Shown here piece after piece: positions 34,635-43,936 of a stretch of 54,382 nt of DNA; positions within the stretch are counted from its first letter, which is position 1, and each line of letters opens with the position of its first letter. The notes under the pieces were generated by a model. The model saw only the letters and a program-made list of their open reading frames with translations, had not been told where the DNA came from and ran no database searches. The position numbers and the translations under genes are program-made. Source of the stretch: an uncultured Desulfuromonadales bacterium (GTDB lineage: Bacteria; Desulfobacterota; Desulfuromonadia; Desulfuromonadales; Trichloromonadaceae); the NCBI GenBank assembly GCA_945787465.1, contig CALZIZ010000004.1, positions 592 to 54,973 on the forward strand, written 5' to 3'.

Positions 34635-36494
34635 TCATCCCTTTCGCAACATAACGCTGAGGATGGCAATGGCAGCAGGAGTCACACCGGGAATCCTCGA
34701 TGCCTGCCCAAGGGTTCGCGGAGCGACCTTGGAGAGCTTCTCCTGCACCTCTGCTGACAGACCCGAAATATTCTGATAACTGAAACCCTCAGGGATAACA
34801 ATCTGTTCGTTGCGCTGGAACCGCTCGACCTGTTCGAGTTGGCGACGAATATACCCCTCGTACTTGGTGGCAATTTCGAGTTGCTCCAGAACCTCAGTTG
34901 GCAAACCATCTAACTGGCCATCCAAAAAGAGCAGGTCATCAATAGTCAGATCCGGCCTGCGCAACAATTCTTCAAGGGAAGCCCCGTTTTTCAACTCGGC
35001 CAGCCCCAGGCGTTCAAGTGCCTCCTGCCGGGAAGGGGAGATACGCACCTCGCGCAGCCTCTCCATACCAAGATCAAGCCCGGCCATTTTGTCCGAATAT
35101 TTTTCCCAGCGAGCCTCACCAACAAGACCCGCCCTATAGCCCATCTCGGTCAGGCGCTGATCGGCATTATCTTCCCGAAGCAGCAGACGGTATTCGGCAC
35201 GCGAGGTAAACATGCGGTACGGCTCAAGGGCACCGAGATTTACCAGGTCATCAATCAGCACCCCGATATACCCCTGATCCCTGCCGACAACCAAGGGATC
35301 CTGCCCCTTCACCTGCAGCGCCGCATTGGCTCCCGCTATCAATCCCTGGGCCGCAGCTTCTTCGTACCCGGAGGTGCCGTTGATCTGCCCGGCATGAAAG
35401 AGGCCGCATACCGCCTTGGTCTCGAGAGTTGGATGCAACTGAATCGGGTTTACAAAATCATATTCGATGGCATAACCCGGGCGCATGATCTCAACCTGCT
35501 CCAGACCGGGGATGGTTCGCAAAAACGCCAATTGAACATCGGGGGGCAGGGATGTCGACATACCATTGGGGTAGATTTCTGTACTTTGCAATCCTTCGGG
35601 TTCCAGAAAAATCTGGTGATTTTCCTTCTCCGGAAAACGCACCACCTTATCTTCGATTGAAGGGCAATAACGTGGCCCCACACCTTCAATGACCCCACTA
35701 TAGAGGGGCGAACGATCGAGATTAGACAGGATCACTTCATGGGTGCGGACATTGGTATAGGTTATATGACATGGGACCTGGGGCTGGTCTATGCGTTTGG
35801 TATCCAGGGAAAAGGGCCGCGGGGGATCATCACCGAACTGCGCCTCAAGCTGCGCAAAGTCGATTGATCGACGATCAAGACGCGCCGGAGTACCGGTTTT
35901 AAGTCGCCCAACGTCCATACCAAGGGAACGCAAGTGATCGGACAGTCCTTCTGAGGGGGGTTCGCCCGCACGGCCTCCAGGATAATGTTGTAGCCCGACA
36001 TGGATCAATCCACGCATAAAGGTACCGGTCGTCAGGACAACGGCGGGGGCATTAAACACGACTCCGTCCCGGGTTTCCACGCCACCGACCCGCCCATTTT
36101 CCAGAACCAACCGGGCGACACTTCCCTGCTTAAGGTCAAGATTGGCCTGTTCTTCCAGGACCATCCTCATGCGCACGGCATACTGCAAGCGATCAGCCTG
36201 AGCCCGAGAAGCCCTGACCGCAGGACCCTTCTTGGTATTGAGGGTGCGAAACTGAATTCCCGTGGCATCAATATTTCGCGCCATTTCTCCACCGAGGGCA
36301 TCGATTTCCTTAACGAGGTGCCCCTTGGCCAGTCCACCTATGGCTGGATTACAGGACATCTGCGCCACTGCATCTAGACTCAAATTCAGCAGCAGAGTAC
36401 TACAACCCATTCGGGCCGCTGCGAGTGCGGCCTCACAACCCGCATGCCCGGCCCCTACCACGATAACCTGATACACCTTACCGTACGTCGACAT
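34635..36494 (-). CDS. mnmG: tRNA uridine-5-carboxymethylaminomethyl modification enzyme MnmG
   Basis: MnmG (GidA), with MnmE, makes the cmnm5U34 modification of tRNA wobble uridine. The 619-residue FAD protein starts with the dinucleotide fold VIVVGAGHAGCEAALAAARMG. It has NPAIGGLAKGHLVKEIDALGG, TGTFMRGLIHVG, the FHAGQINGTSGYEEAAAQGL segment and the TSRAEYRLLLREDNAD motif. mnmE, its partner, lies upstream across a 1.15-kb gap. Confidence 0.98.
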   Translation of the reverse strand: MSTYGKVYQVIVVGAGHAGCEAALAAARMGCSTLLLNLSLDAVAQMSCNPAIGGLAKGHLVKEIDALGGEMARNIDATGIQFRTLNTKKGPAVRASRAQADRLQYAVRMRMVLEEQANLDLKQGSVARLVLENGRVGGVETRDGVVFNAPAVVLTTGTFMRGLIHVGLQHYPGGRAGEPPSEGLSDHLRSLGMDVGRLKTGTPARLDRRSIDFAQLEAQFGDDPPRPFSLDTKRIDQPQVPCHITYTNVRTHEVILSNLDRSPLYSGVIEGVGPRYCPSIEDKVVRFPEKENHQIFLEPEGLQSTEIYPNGMSTSLPPDVQLAFLRTIPGLEQVEIMRPGYAIEYDFVNPIQLHPTLETKAVCGLFHAGQINGTSGYEEAAAQGLIAGANAALQVKGQDPLVVGRDQGYIGVLIDDLVNLGALEPYRMFTSRAEYRLLLREDNADQRLTEMGYRAGLVGEARWEKYSDKMAGLDLGMERLREVRISPSRQEALERLGLAELKNGASLEELLRRPDLTIDDLLFLDGQLDGLPTEVLEQLEIATKYEGYIRRQLEQVERFQRNEQIVIPEGFSYQNISGLSAEVQEKLSKVAPRTLGQASRIPGVTPAAIAILSVMLRKG

Positions 36495-37648
36495 ACATCT
36501 TCCCCAACTATAGAGTATCTACTGCGCCCGCTTTCCTATTGCAAAAAAACGGCAAAGAAAAACTATCGGGTCGCGTCCCGAAAAGCGCCAACTTTTTATT
36601 CATCCCAGCAAAAGTCAGCCAGCCATATTCATTGAGCCTCGGTTGGAGCGAAACCCTCCCCGAGCTTCGACCGACCACCAAGGCAGAGGCCTCAGGCCAA
36701 ACAATCAGCAATGTGAAAAATCGCCACTGCAAGCGCCTGAAAGCTTCAAAAAAACAAGGCAGCTATTCACCACATTTTCAAAGCAAAAACGTCGGGACTC
36801 ACCCCAAGACACCACCGGCTTTTTTCAAACCGCCAAAAAGCAGGCCAAAAGCGGCCTCCCCTTCGGGGACAGTTCTTTTTCCCGAAGGGCGCCCCTGGTC
36901 ATCATGGCTACTGGTGACAACGGAGTTGTTTCGTGGCGAAGCCTCTTATGCGAGGCAACCAGCAAGACAACAAGCCTTTCTTGTTTTTTCAAGAATAGCA
37001 GCGCCGGTGCTCGCAACAACCGGGTAGAGCAGTGGCGAAGCATTCCGGTACGCTAGAAGGATCAAAAATAGCGAACCGTTTCTCAACGGCAGAATCGGCA
37101 CCACAATCCGGCGCCCCTTGCACGCCCATGCGGCGCACCCAACGTCCCTTTCTTGGTGATCTTCTTTGGACGAGCAAAGACAGCTACCCGGATGTCGGGC
37201 CGCGACCCGACAGCTTAAAACCTTTACACTGAGACGTTGAACAGCCACCAAGACAAGAAAACCAGAAAAACGAAAAAGACTTCAAGACTGGTTGCAGTCT
37301 ACACACCTACACCAAGGCCCGACGACATCAGCGACCCCCAAAGCGCATTTTTCCAGGTCACGAAAGAGCCGCCCCTTCCCATAGCGAACAAGCGAGCTCA
37401 CAAGCCTTACCGCTACGAAAGAAAGAGAAGCAACCAAACCGAGCACTTAAATACCGCGCCCTTATCAGTTTCTTTCGGCTAAAAAATAATCCATCCGATT
37501 TACAAGACGGGATCCGAGAGCATCCCCCCTGGGCACCCCGAAGACTACAGTACCTCAAGAGTTATCGGGGCACTCCCAAGGGGCACAAAAACACGACTAA
37601 ATCATCGACACCACTACCGTTTCACCGAATGTTCCACGTGAAACATGA
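36495..37648. other. 1.15-kb gene-free island between mnmE and mnmG
   Basis: Neither strand shows a credible gene: open frames are short, lack SD sequences and have no family likeness. A near-palindrome at 36566-36581 (TCGGGTCGCGTCCCGA, 14 of 16 paired) and another at 37194-37211 (GTCGGGCCGCGACCCGAC) bracket about 630 bp. The bracketed part contains further GC-rich hairpins, for example CTTCGGGGACAG...CCCGAAGG near 36871. It resembles, from memory, a type of uncharacterised interspersed sequence that yields spurious translations in many proteobacteria. A parS site ends the island. Confidence 0.6.
37630..37645. promoter_or_regulatory. parS site
   Basis: TGTTCCACGTGAAACA differs in one base from the universal 16-bp parS palindrome TGTTTCACGTGAAACA. 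It sits 3 bp past the mnmE stop, about 4 kb from parA and 5 kb from dnaA, within the origin-proximal region where ParB sites cluster. I saw no second good copy in the window. Confidence 0.93.
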
Positions 37649-39022
37649 TTATTTTCCGATACAAAATTTGGAAAATATTTTTTCAAGGATTTGATCCGGA
37701 GTGGTTTCGCCGGTTATCTCTCCAAGGGCCGAAAGTGCCTCCCTTAGCTCCAGGGCGAGAAACTCATGTCCCATGCCGCCGGACATTCCCTCAAAAAATC
37801 TGATCAGGGCCTGTCGGCAATGCACCAAGGCCTGACGATGCCTTCGGTCGGTGATCATCGGCGACTCACCCTGCTCACCATTTCCTTCGGAGGTAAACAT
37901 CTCGACCATGTGCCGTTGAAGCTCCTCCAACCCATCTCCGCAGTGAACGGAGGTCAGCACGAGGGGGATGGGTTCAACCTTGGAGGGGAGGGGGTGTTGC
38001 CCGAGGTCGGTTTTATTTGCGACGATAATAGTCCGCACCCCCTGGCAGGCCTCGATAGCAAGATAATCGTCATCCTCCAGGGGGCGGCTGCCATCAACGA
38101 CCAAAAGCACCAGATCTGCGAATCGGACTTTTTCTCTGGCCCTCTTGACTCCTTCACGCTCAACGGGGTCTTCGGTGTGCCGGACCCCCGCTGTATCCAC
38201 CAGACGCAGGGGGATGCCACCCAGTACCAGGTTTTCCTCAATGGTGTCTCGAGTCGTACCGGGAATCTCGGTCACTATAGCCCTTGCTTCACCGAGTAAG
38301 GCATTGAGCAGGGAAGATTTACCGACGTTGGGTCTCCCCAGAATCAGCACCGAGAGTCCCTCGCGCAAAATCCGTCCAGCATCGAAGCTTTGAAGAATTT
38401 GCTCAATTTCCCCTTGAATACCAGCGACGCCCTCTTCAATACGCCGCAGCAGGGGTAATTCAATATCCTCTTCGGGAAAATCAATATAGGCCTCAATGAG
38501 GGCCAATTGCTCCTGAAGCAGATCCCGAAACCGATAGACCGTCCGGGAGAGTTTGCCATCGAGTTGGGAAAGGGCAAGAGAACAGGCCTTTTCTGATCGA
38601 GAGCGGATAACCTCTATAACCGCTTCAGCCTCGGTCAGATCAATCCGACCTTTTAGAAAAGCCCTGAGGGTGAACTCCCCAGGGGTGGCAAGCCGAGCGC
38701 CGGCCTCGATAAAATGGTCGAGTATGCGGCGAACTACCAGATTTCCGCCATGGCAATGCACCTCGGCCACATCTTCTCTGGTATAGGAGCGCGGTGCACG
38801 CATAACCACGGCCATCACCTCATCGATGAGATGCTCTCCGGGCCCGAAAAATTTACCGTGATAAAGTCGATGGGACTGGAGGGATTTTTCCCCACTGGTG
38901 GGGCGAAAAAAACTTTGCAGAAACTCCTCTGCACAAGGCCCGGAAAGGCGGATAATCCCGATTCCGCCTTCCCCGGGGGCCGTGGCAGGGGCCACTATGG
39001 TATCCTCATATTGTTGCATCAT
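37649..39022 (-). CDS. mnmE: tRNA modification GTPase MnmE
   Basis: GTPase partner of MnmG, 457 residues. An N-terminal tetrahydrofolate-binding domain (TIVAPATAPGEGGIGIIRLSG) precedes a helical domain with the G domain inserted. G1 is GRPNVGKSSLLN, with TEIPGTTRDTIEE, DTAGVRHTEDPVE and NKTD following. The C-terminal FCIGK carries the catalytic cysteine. The start ATG at 39022 overlaps the jag stop; ATG 39019 is equally possible. Confidence 0.98.
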   Translation of the reverse strand: MMQQYEDTIVAPATAPGEGGIGIIRLSGPCAEEFLQSFFRPTSGEKSLQSHRLYHGKFFGPGEHLIDEVMAVVMRAPRSYTREDVAEVHCHGGNLVVRRILDHFIEAGARLATPGEFTLRAFLKGRIDLTEAEAVIEVIRSRSEKACSLALSQLDGKLSRTVYRFRDLLQEQLALIEAYIDFPEEDIELPLLRRIEEGVAGIQGEIEQILQSFDAGRILREGLSVLILGRPNVGKSSLLNALLGEARAIVTEIPGTTRDTIEENLVLGGIPLRLVDTAGVRHTEDPVEREGVKRAREKVRFADLVLLVVDGSRPLEDDDYLAIEACQGVRTIIVANKTDLGQHPLPSKVEPIPLVLTSVHCGDGLEELQRHMVEMFTSEGNGEQGESPMITDRRHRQALVHCRQALIRFFEGMSGGMGHEFLALELREALSALGEITGETTPDQILEKIFSKFCIGK

Positions 39023-39651
39023 CGAGTCCGCGTGTAAAAAATCATTTTTCGATCGACCCCTTTTCCAACCGAACGAGCCTGGACATCCTGTTCCATATCA
39101 AGGGCCTGGTGAATAATTTTTCTGTCTTCGGGAGATAGCGTCTGGGTGGTGCTTACCTGCCCCCGCCTCCGGGCCTGAAAAGCAAGCCGCCTGGTGAGGC
39201 GCTTTAGCGATTCAACCCGCCGGGACCGGTAGCCGTCAATGTCAATGAATATGGGCAGACGTTGGGGAGTCACCCGGTCGGTAAGCGAGATAACCATGGA
39301 CTGCAGGCCATCGAGGGTCAGCCCATGTTTGCCGATCAGCAAACTGGATTGTTCACTGCTTATGGAAAGTTCAACCTGTTGGCTGCTCTGGGAAATATAA
39401 ACGCTTGAAGTAACCCCAACAAGTTCGAGCAGTCGCTCGGTGATCTTGCGCGCGATATAGCCGCGATCGACCAACCTGATGACAACGATAGCCGGCCTGA
39501 CCCTCCAGATATTAAAAAACCCCCGAGAGGGGGTTTGCAAAATCTGGACTTCGGTCTCGGCGCGAGTACATCCAAGTTTTTCAAGGGCGACATCGACCGC
39601 CTCCTCGGTTGAGGAGGCGGTCGCTTTGATTTTCAGTAATTCTTTTACCAT
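39019..39651 (-). CDS. jag: Jag/KhpB RNA-binding protein
   Basis: RNA-binding protein of 210 residues next to yidC, as in many bacteria. The Jag-N domain (about 1-50, EEAVDVALEKLGCTRAE, SRGFFNIW) is followed by a KH domain with SSLLIGKHGLTLDGLQSMV and an R3H domain with SLKRLTRRLAFQARRRGQ and SPEDRKIIHQAL. It likely binds RNA near the translocase; details are unknown in this group. Confidence 0.94.
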   Translation of the reverse strand: MVKELLKIKATASSTEEAVDVALEKLGCTRAETEVQILQTPSRGFFNIWRVRPAIVVIRLVDRGYIARKITERLLELVGVTSSVYISQSSQQVELSISSEQSSLLIGKHGLTLDGLQSMVISLTDRVTPQRLPIFIDIDGYRSRRVESLKRLTRRLAFQARRRGQVSTTQTLSPEDRKIIHQALDMEQDVQARSVGKGVDRKMIFYTRTR

Positions 39652-39664
39652 AAAACGAAAACGG

Positions 39665-41231
39665 TCAACTGGGCTTTTTGTTTATATAGTATTGCTGCCC
39701 GATAGTCAGCAGGTTGTTGACCAACCAGTAGAGAACCAACCCTGAAGGGAAATTCAGGAACATGAAGGTGAAGATAACCGGCATCAGCATAAACATCTTG
39801 GCCTGGTTAGGATCCATGCTGGTGGGGGTCATTTTTTGCTGAATAAACATTGTGGCGCCCATAATCAACGGGGTCACATAATAAGGATCCTTGGCCGACA
39901 GATCGGTAATCCAGAAAGCAAAGGGAGCATGGCGTAGCTCAATGGAATCAAGAAGAACCTTATAGAGGGCAAAAAACACCGGGATCTGTATAATCATCGG
40001 CAGACACCCACCCATGGGATTAACCCGATGCTCCTTATACATCCCCATGATTTCCACGTTCAGGCGTTGCTTGTCATTCTTGAATTTTTCCCGCAGCTTG
40101 GCCATCTCGGGCTGCAGTTTCTGCATGGCCTTCATCGAGCTGTAACTTTTCTGGGTCAGGGGCCAGAAAATCAGCTTGATGATAACGGTCACCAGTATAA
40201 TCGCAACGCCCCAATTGCCGATAAAGGAATAGAAAACCTTAAGCACATGGAGCAGCGGTTTGGATAAAATGGAGAAAAAACCGAAATCGATGGCCTTGGC
40301 CAACTGGTGATTGACCGCCTCAAGCACATCGAGGTCGCGGGGACCGAAATAGAGCAGGTAATCAAAAGTAAAAGCCTCACCGGGATTAAGGACCCGGTAG
40401 GGGGTTTCGAGATGATTTTCTACGGCCCCCTGGACCCTCTCTACGCGCAGCTTTTCGGAAGCTCCCGACAGCGTCGGAACCGTAGGTTTTGCTCTCATCC
40501 TTAAGGTCATCAACGTCATCTGACTGAACCTCTTCCCCAACCAGGCTGGTTGCGCCAACAAAGGCAAACTGGTCACTTTCGACAGAATCGTCAACCGGAT
40601 TCACCAGCGACAGCACCAGCCCGCCACGAGCGGCAGCATTGCCCTGGTTGCTCACCTTGACCTGCAGATCTATATTAAAGCGGTTGCCATGGAAGGTCAG
40701 AATCTTTTCGACCCCGATTCCTGTGGGGGTCACCGTCGAGAAGGTCACGGTGCGGGACTCGTCCCCGTGAATGTCGATTTTTTCCTCGCTCACAGAAATA
40801 TTATAAAGGGCTTCGGTATTGAGAGTGAAACCCTCGGTACCCAGGGTCCGCAGCGACCCGAGGTGTTCGGGACCGACCTTGAGCAACTGAATGAGCTCTG
40901 AATCAGCTTTGTTGGTTTTTCTGTAGCCCTTGAGCTCAAAAAATTTCAAACGCCCGCCGGAATTGGAAAAGCCCGCAGTGTATTGATCGGTCTCGACCAC
41001 CAGTTCCCGCAGTTGCCCTGCTGGGGCAGCCGGCACTACTGGAGCTGCGGCTTGAGGGGCAGGGGGTGCAGCAGGGGCCACTTCGGGGGTCTTGGAGGCA
41101 CTGACCTCCTGGCCGTTTTCCGAAACGGCGGGCACAGGAGCCTGGGTCTGTTGGGGCGGAAAAAGAAACGAAAACCCGAACCAGACCACAAGCATAAGAA
41201 CCAGAGCGATGATGGTATTTTTGTTTTCCAT
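39665..41231 (-). pseudogene. yidC: Membrane protein insertase YidC, frameshifted by an internal deletion
   Basis: The first frame (from ATG 41231, GGAG upstream) encodes the signal-anchor helix and periplasmic P1 domain up to SKTYGSDAV. It then runs out of frame to 40386. From about 40472 a second frame continues [22 protein letters not shown], then the five-helix insertase core ([42 protein letters not shown]) to YYINKKPS. Relatives have about 18-20 residues (a W-x-G-F-x-DKYF-type strand) at the junction that are missing here. The insertase core itself looks intact. YidC is normally essential, so error or a second copy must be considered. Confidence 0.85.
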
Positions 41232-41265
41232 TAAAAACTCCAAACGTTGTTGGAACTTGAGGGGA

Positions 41266-41478
41266 CTATTTCAAAGGATCATACCCACCGGGATGCAGGG
41301 GATGACAGCGACATATCCGGATCAGGCCGAGCAAGGCCCCCTTGATTACTCCGTATTTTTCGATAGCCTGAAGAGTGTAGGAGGAGCAGGAGGGGAAAAA
41401 GCGGCAGGAAGGTGCCTTGAGCGGTGATAAGAATTTTTGATAGAAAACTATGAGGGAAACGGCAAACTTTTTGAACAT
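41266..41478 (-). CDS. yidD: Membrane protein insertion efficiency factor YidD
   Basis: Small protein of 70 residues. YFQKFLSP-type start ([25 protein letters not shown]), then [33 protein letters not shown], the family signature with conserved cysteines. It starts inside rnpA (31-base overlap) and precedes yidC, the usual order. Confidence 0.96.
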   Translation of the reverse strand: MFKKFAVSLIVFYQKFLSPLKAPSCRFFPSCSSYTLQAIEKYGVIKGALLGLIRICRCHPLHPGGYDPLK

Positions 41479-41846
41479 GTTGTTTCCGCTTTGCCGGACT
41501 CGACCAGCAATATACCCAACTCAGTACTGACTCGATTCAGGTCGAGACCGGCAGCCCCTTTTTTGGCGATAATGGATATATCGGCCCCCATGGGCAGCTG
41601 GTCACGATGAGTCCTAAAAAATTCGCGAACCAGTCTTTTGACCCGGTTGCGCTGAATAGCCCCACCGACTTTGCGACTGGCGGTTATTCCAAGTCGGGTG
41701 GGGCCTTCGGTTTTTTGCATGACAATAATAATAAAGTGGGACGCATGCCGCTTGCGACCTTTGGCCCACGCCCTGTTAAATTCCTCCCGCTTGCGCAGGC
41801 GCAGATCGGGACCAAACCTATGTCCCTCCCTGCAAGGAAAAACCAA
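41448..41846 (-). CDS. rnpA: Ribonuclease P protein component
   Basis: Protein subunit of RNase P, which matures tRNA 5' ends. The RNR motif is visible as [37 protein letters not shown] is the family N-terminus. The only initiator in frame upstream is a TTG at 41846, 5 bases after the rpmH stop, with no clear SD, so translation probably couples to rpmH. The 132-residue length is normal. Confidence 0.92.
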   Translation of the reverse strand: MVFPCREGHRFGPDLRLRKREEFNRAWAKGRKRHASHFIIIVMQKTEGPTRLGITASRKVGGAIQRNRVKRLVREFFRTHRDQLPMGADISIIAKKGAAGLDLNRVSTELGILLVESGKAETTCSKSLPFPS

Positions 41847-41851
41847 GGTCG

Positions 41852-42001
41852 TTACTTGGTTGAAATGCTGGCCGCCAGGGCTTTACGCCCACGGCTGCGA
41901 CGGCGCTTGATGATTGCCTGGCCATTTTTGTTCTGCATACGCTTGCGGAAACCGTGAGTTCTTTTTCTCTTAATTCTGCTCGGCTGGTAAGTGCGTTTCA
42001 T
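41852..42001 (-). CDS. rpmH: 50S ribosomal protein L34
   Basis: 49 residues, [20 protein letters not shown]..., very basic, the classic L34 sequence. ATG 42001 on the minus strand. It is the first gene leftward of the origin and heads the rpmH-rnpA-yidD-yidC-jag-mnmE run, the standard order in bacteria. Confidence 0.98.
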   Translation of the reverse strand: MKRTYQPSRIKRKRTHGFRKRMQNKNGQAIIKRRRSRGRKALAASISTK

Positions 42002-42315
42002 TGCTGCTGTCTCCTAACATGTATTTTATGGGGCGCTTTTTTCACAAAGGGTACTATTAAGCATAATCTGAAAACCTTGTCAAGAAAGAAAGGCTTCAAC
42101 GTTTGGTTTTCCACAGATTTATGGCAAAATTTTCTTGCAAATACCGGGCGCCTCTGTTAGCTTCAATGATCGCGCTTATCTATTCCGGTGGTTGGGCCTA
42201 ATACCCCGCCACTCCACAAGAAAGCTTTTTATCCACAACTGTGAACAACCTTGTGGATATTTTTCTTTCGGGCCTTTTCGGGACAAGAAGATTAAAAAAA
42301 CTCCCTCAGTTATCC
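42002..42315. other. rpmH-dnaA intergenic region, upstream origin part
   Basis: Divergent gap of 314 bp. It holds the DnaA-box cluster listed separately and a short AT-rich run (ATTAAAAAAACTCC) before dnaA. No gene. Confidence 0.7.
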
Positions 42316-42318
42316 ATG
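42107..42318. promoter_or_regulatory. DnaA-box cluster upstream of dnaA
   Basis: TTATCCACA is perfect at 42229-42237. Near matches are TTTTCCACA (42107-42115), TGTGAACAA (42240-42248, reverse), TGTGGATAT (42252-42260, reverse) and TTATCCATG (42310-42318), which overlaps the dnaA start codon. The cluster may serve replication initiation and dnaA autoregulation. Confidence 0.75.
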
Positions 42319-43674
42319 AATAAACTTTGGCAAGAAACCCTTGCTCACCTCGAGCAAACGTTAAACCCACAGCATTTCGCCACCTGGATCAAACCCATCA
42401 ATTTTGTCGGGATTGAAAAGGATCTGGTGTTGCTGGAGGTCCCCAACAGATTCGTTCTCGACTGGATACGGGACCATTACGCCAACCAGATTCGCGAGAC
42501 CCTCTCCCAGATCGGGGCCGTTTCCTACCGCATTCAATTCGACATAGCCCAGCGTTCACCGGCCGCTACCGCCACCTCTGCCCCCCAGCCGGCGCAACGC
42601 CCCCCGGTTGTCGAAGAACAGACCCCGTTCACACCTCCCCCGGAGACAGGTGGTTCTTTCAATCTCAATCCCAAGTATTCCTTTTCAGAATTTGTTTCTG
42701 GTTCATCAAACCAGTTTGCTTACGCCGCCGCTATGGCTGTTGCCAACAATCCTGCAACAACCTATAACCCGCTCTTCATCTACGGTGGCGTCGGGCTGGG
42801 CAAAACCCACCTGGTCAATGCGGTGGGTAACGCAATCCACAAAAACAACCCAAGCATGCGGGTCTGCTATTATACCTCCGAAAAGTTCATGAACGAACTT
42901 ATCAATTCCTTGCGCTATGCAAAGATGGACGAATTTCGAAATAAATTCCGATCGATGGATGTTCTGCTTATCGATGATGTCCAGTTTATTGCCGGCAAGG
43001 AACGGACCCAGGAGGAGTTTTTCCACACCTTTAACGCTCTTTATGAATCCCACAAACAGATCGTGGTCACCTCGGATAAGTTTCCCAAAGAAATCCCAGG
43101 ACTCGAGGAACGCCTGAGGTCCCGGTTCGAATGGGGCCTGATCGCCGATATACAATCGCCGGACATCGAAACCAAGCAGGCCATCCTTAAAATGAAGGCA
43201 GAGCAGAACGGCATTGATCTGCCCGAAGAGGTCACCTTGTTTCTGGCCAATTCGGTCAGCAGCAACGTTCGAGAACTCGAAGGTTATCTGATCAGAATCG
43301 GCGCCTACGCCAGTCTGACTTCGACCTCGGTTTCCTTATCCATGGCCAGAGAGGTGTTAAAAGACATCCTGGTGGAAAAGAACCGGGAGTTGACCATTGA
43401 GGAAATTCAAAAGACCGTTGCGGCCCATTACAGCATCAAGGTCTCAGAATTGAAATCATCCAAACGCCTGAAAGCACTGGTTTTACCTCGACAGATTGCC
43501 ATGTACCTGTCGCGCCAGTTGACGTCCTGCTCCTACCCGGAGATAGGCGACCGCTTCGGCGGCAAAGACCACTCTACAATCATTCATGCTATCAAAAAGA
43601 TCGAAAGGCAGATGGAGGAAGACTTCAACCTCCGCTCCACGATAACAACATTAAAAAACTCCCTGGTCAGTTAA
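42316..43674 (+). CDS. dnaA: Chromosomal replication initiator protein DnaA
   Basis: Initiator ATPase of 452 residues. Domain I starts MNKLWQETLAHLEQTLNPQHFATWIKP. A variable linker rich in P and A is followed by the AAA+ domain (SSNQFAYAAAMAVANNPA, Walker A GGVGLGKTHL, Walker B LLIDDVQF). The DNA-binding domain ends in CSYPEIGDRFGGKDHSTIIHAIKKIE. I choose ATG 42316, the family start; an in-frame GTG at 42241 lies within the DnaA boxes. It is the first gene rightward. Confidence 0.98.
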   Translation: MNKLWQETLAHLEQTLNPQHFATWIKPINFVGIEKDLVLLEVPNRFVLDWIRDHYANQIRETLSQIGAVSYRIQFDIAQRSPAATATSAPQPAQRPPVVEEQTPFTPPPETGGSFNLNPKYSFSEFVSGSSNQFAYAAAMAVANNPATTYNPLFIYGGVGLGKTHLVNAVGNAIHKNNPSMRVCYYTSEKFMNELINSLRYAKMDEFRNKFRSMDVLLIDDVQFIAGKERTQEEFFHTFNALYESHKQIVVTSDKFPKEIPGLEERLRSRFEWGLIADIQSPDIETKQAILKMKAEQNGIDLPEEVTLFLANSVSSNVRELEGYLIRIGAYASLTSTSVSLSMAREVLKDILVEKNRELTIEEIQKTVAAHYSIKVSELKSSKRLKALVLPRQIAMYLSRQLTSCSYPEIGDRFGGKDHSTIIHAIKKIERQMEEDFNLRSTITTLKNSLVS

Positions 43675-43689
43675 TCCTGGCCATGACAG

Positions 43690-43712
43690 GAGCCTTTTTG
43701 GGCTTTTTTTGC
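43690..43712 (+). terminator. Weak terminator after dnaA
   Basis: GAGCC / GGGCT short stem around TTTTT with a T tract of seven. Only 15 bp past the dnaA stop. Weak stem, so partial read-through into dnaN is possible. Confidence 0.4.
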
Positions 43713-43761
43713 CTGTTTATAAACCATGGGACATTTTTGGGGACAATTCGACCTTTGCGGG

Positions 43762-43917
43762 TTATCAACATTTCGGCACTTTTCGCCAACACCCCCTGGT
43801 CAGTTTTTCATTGCCCTTAAATAGATAAATTTAAAGAGGTTTTCGGGTTTTCAACAAATCCACAGGCATATACTACTATCTGCTATAAAAGCTTTAAAAA
43901 GATTATAGTAATCATTG
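43762..43917 (+). promoter_or_regulatory. Origin unwinding region between dnaA and dnaN
   Basis: DnaA-box-like TTATCAACA (43762-43770), TTTTCAACA (43848-43856) and AAATCCACA (43856-43864) are followed by a short GC element (GGC). Then TACTACTA (43871-43878) matches the DnaA-trio pattern described in Bacillus subtilis (3'-GAT repeats on the other strand). A long AT-rich tract (43881-43917) follows. This box-GC-trio-AT order is the basal unwinding layout. Another AT-rich stretch is at 43814-43838. Confidence 0.65.
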
Positions 43918-43936
43918 GTTGTTTACAGGAGGCCCA

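Noticed and set aside
36539-37027. 162-codon open frame in the mnmE-mnmG island
   Set aside because: No SD, no family likeness, low-complexity composition; more likely noncoding or an element with spurious translation.
42241-42315. Upstream GTG start for dnaA
   Set aside because: The extra 25 residues do not match DnaA domain I, and the codon lies among DnaA boxes. ATG 42316 fits the family.
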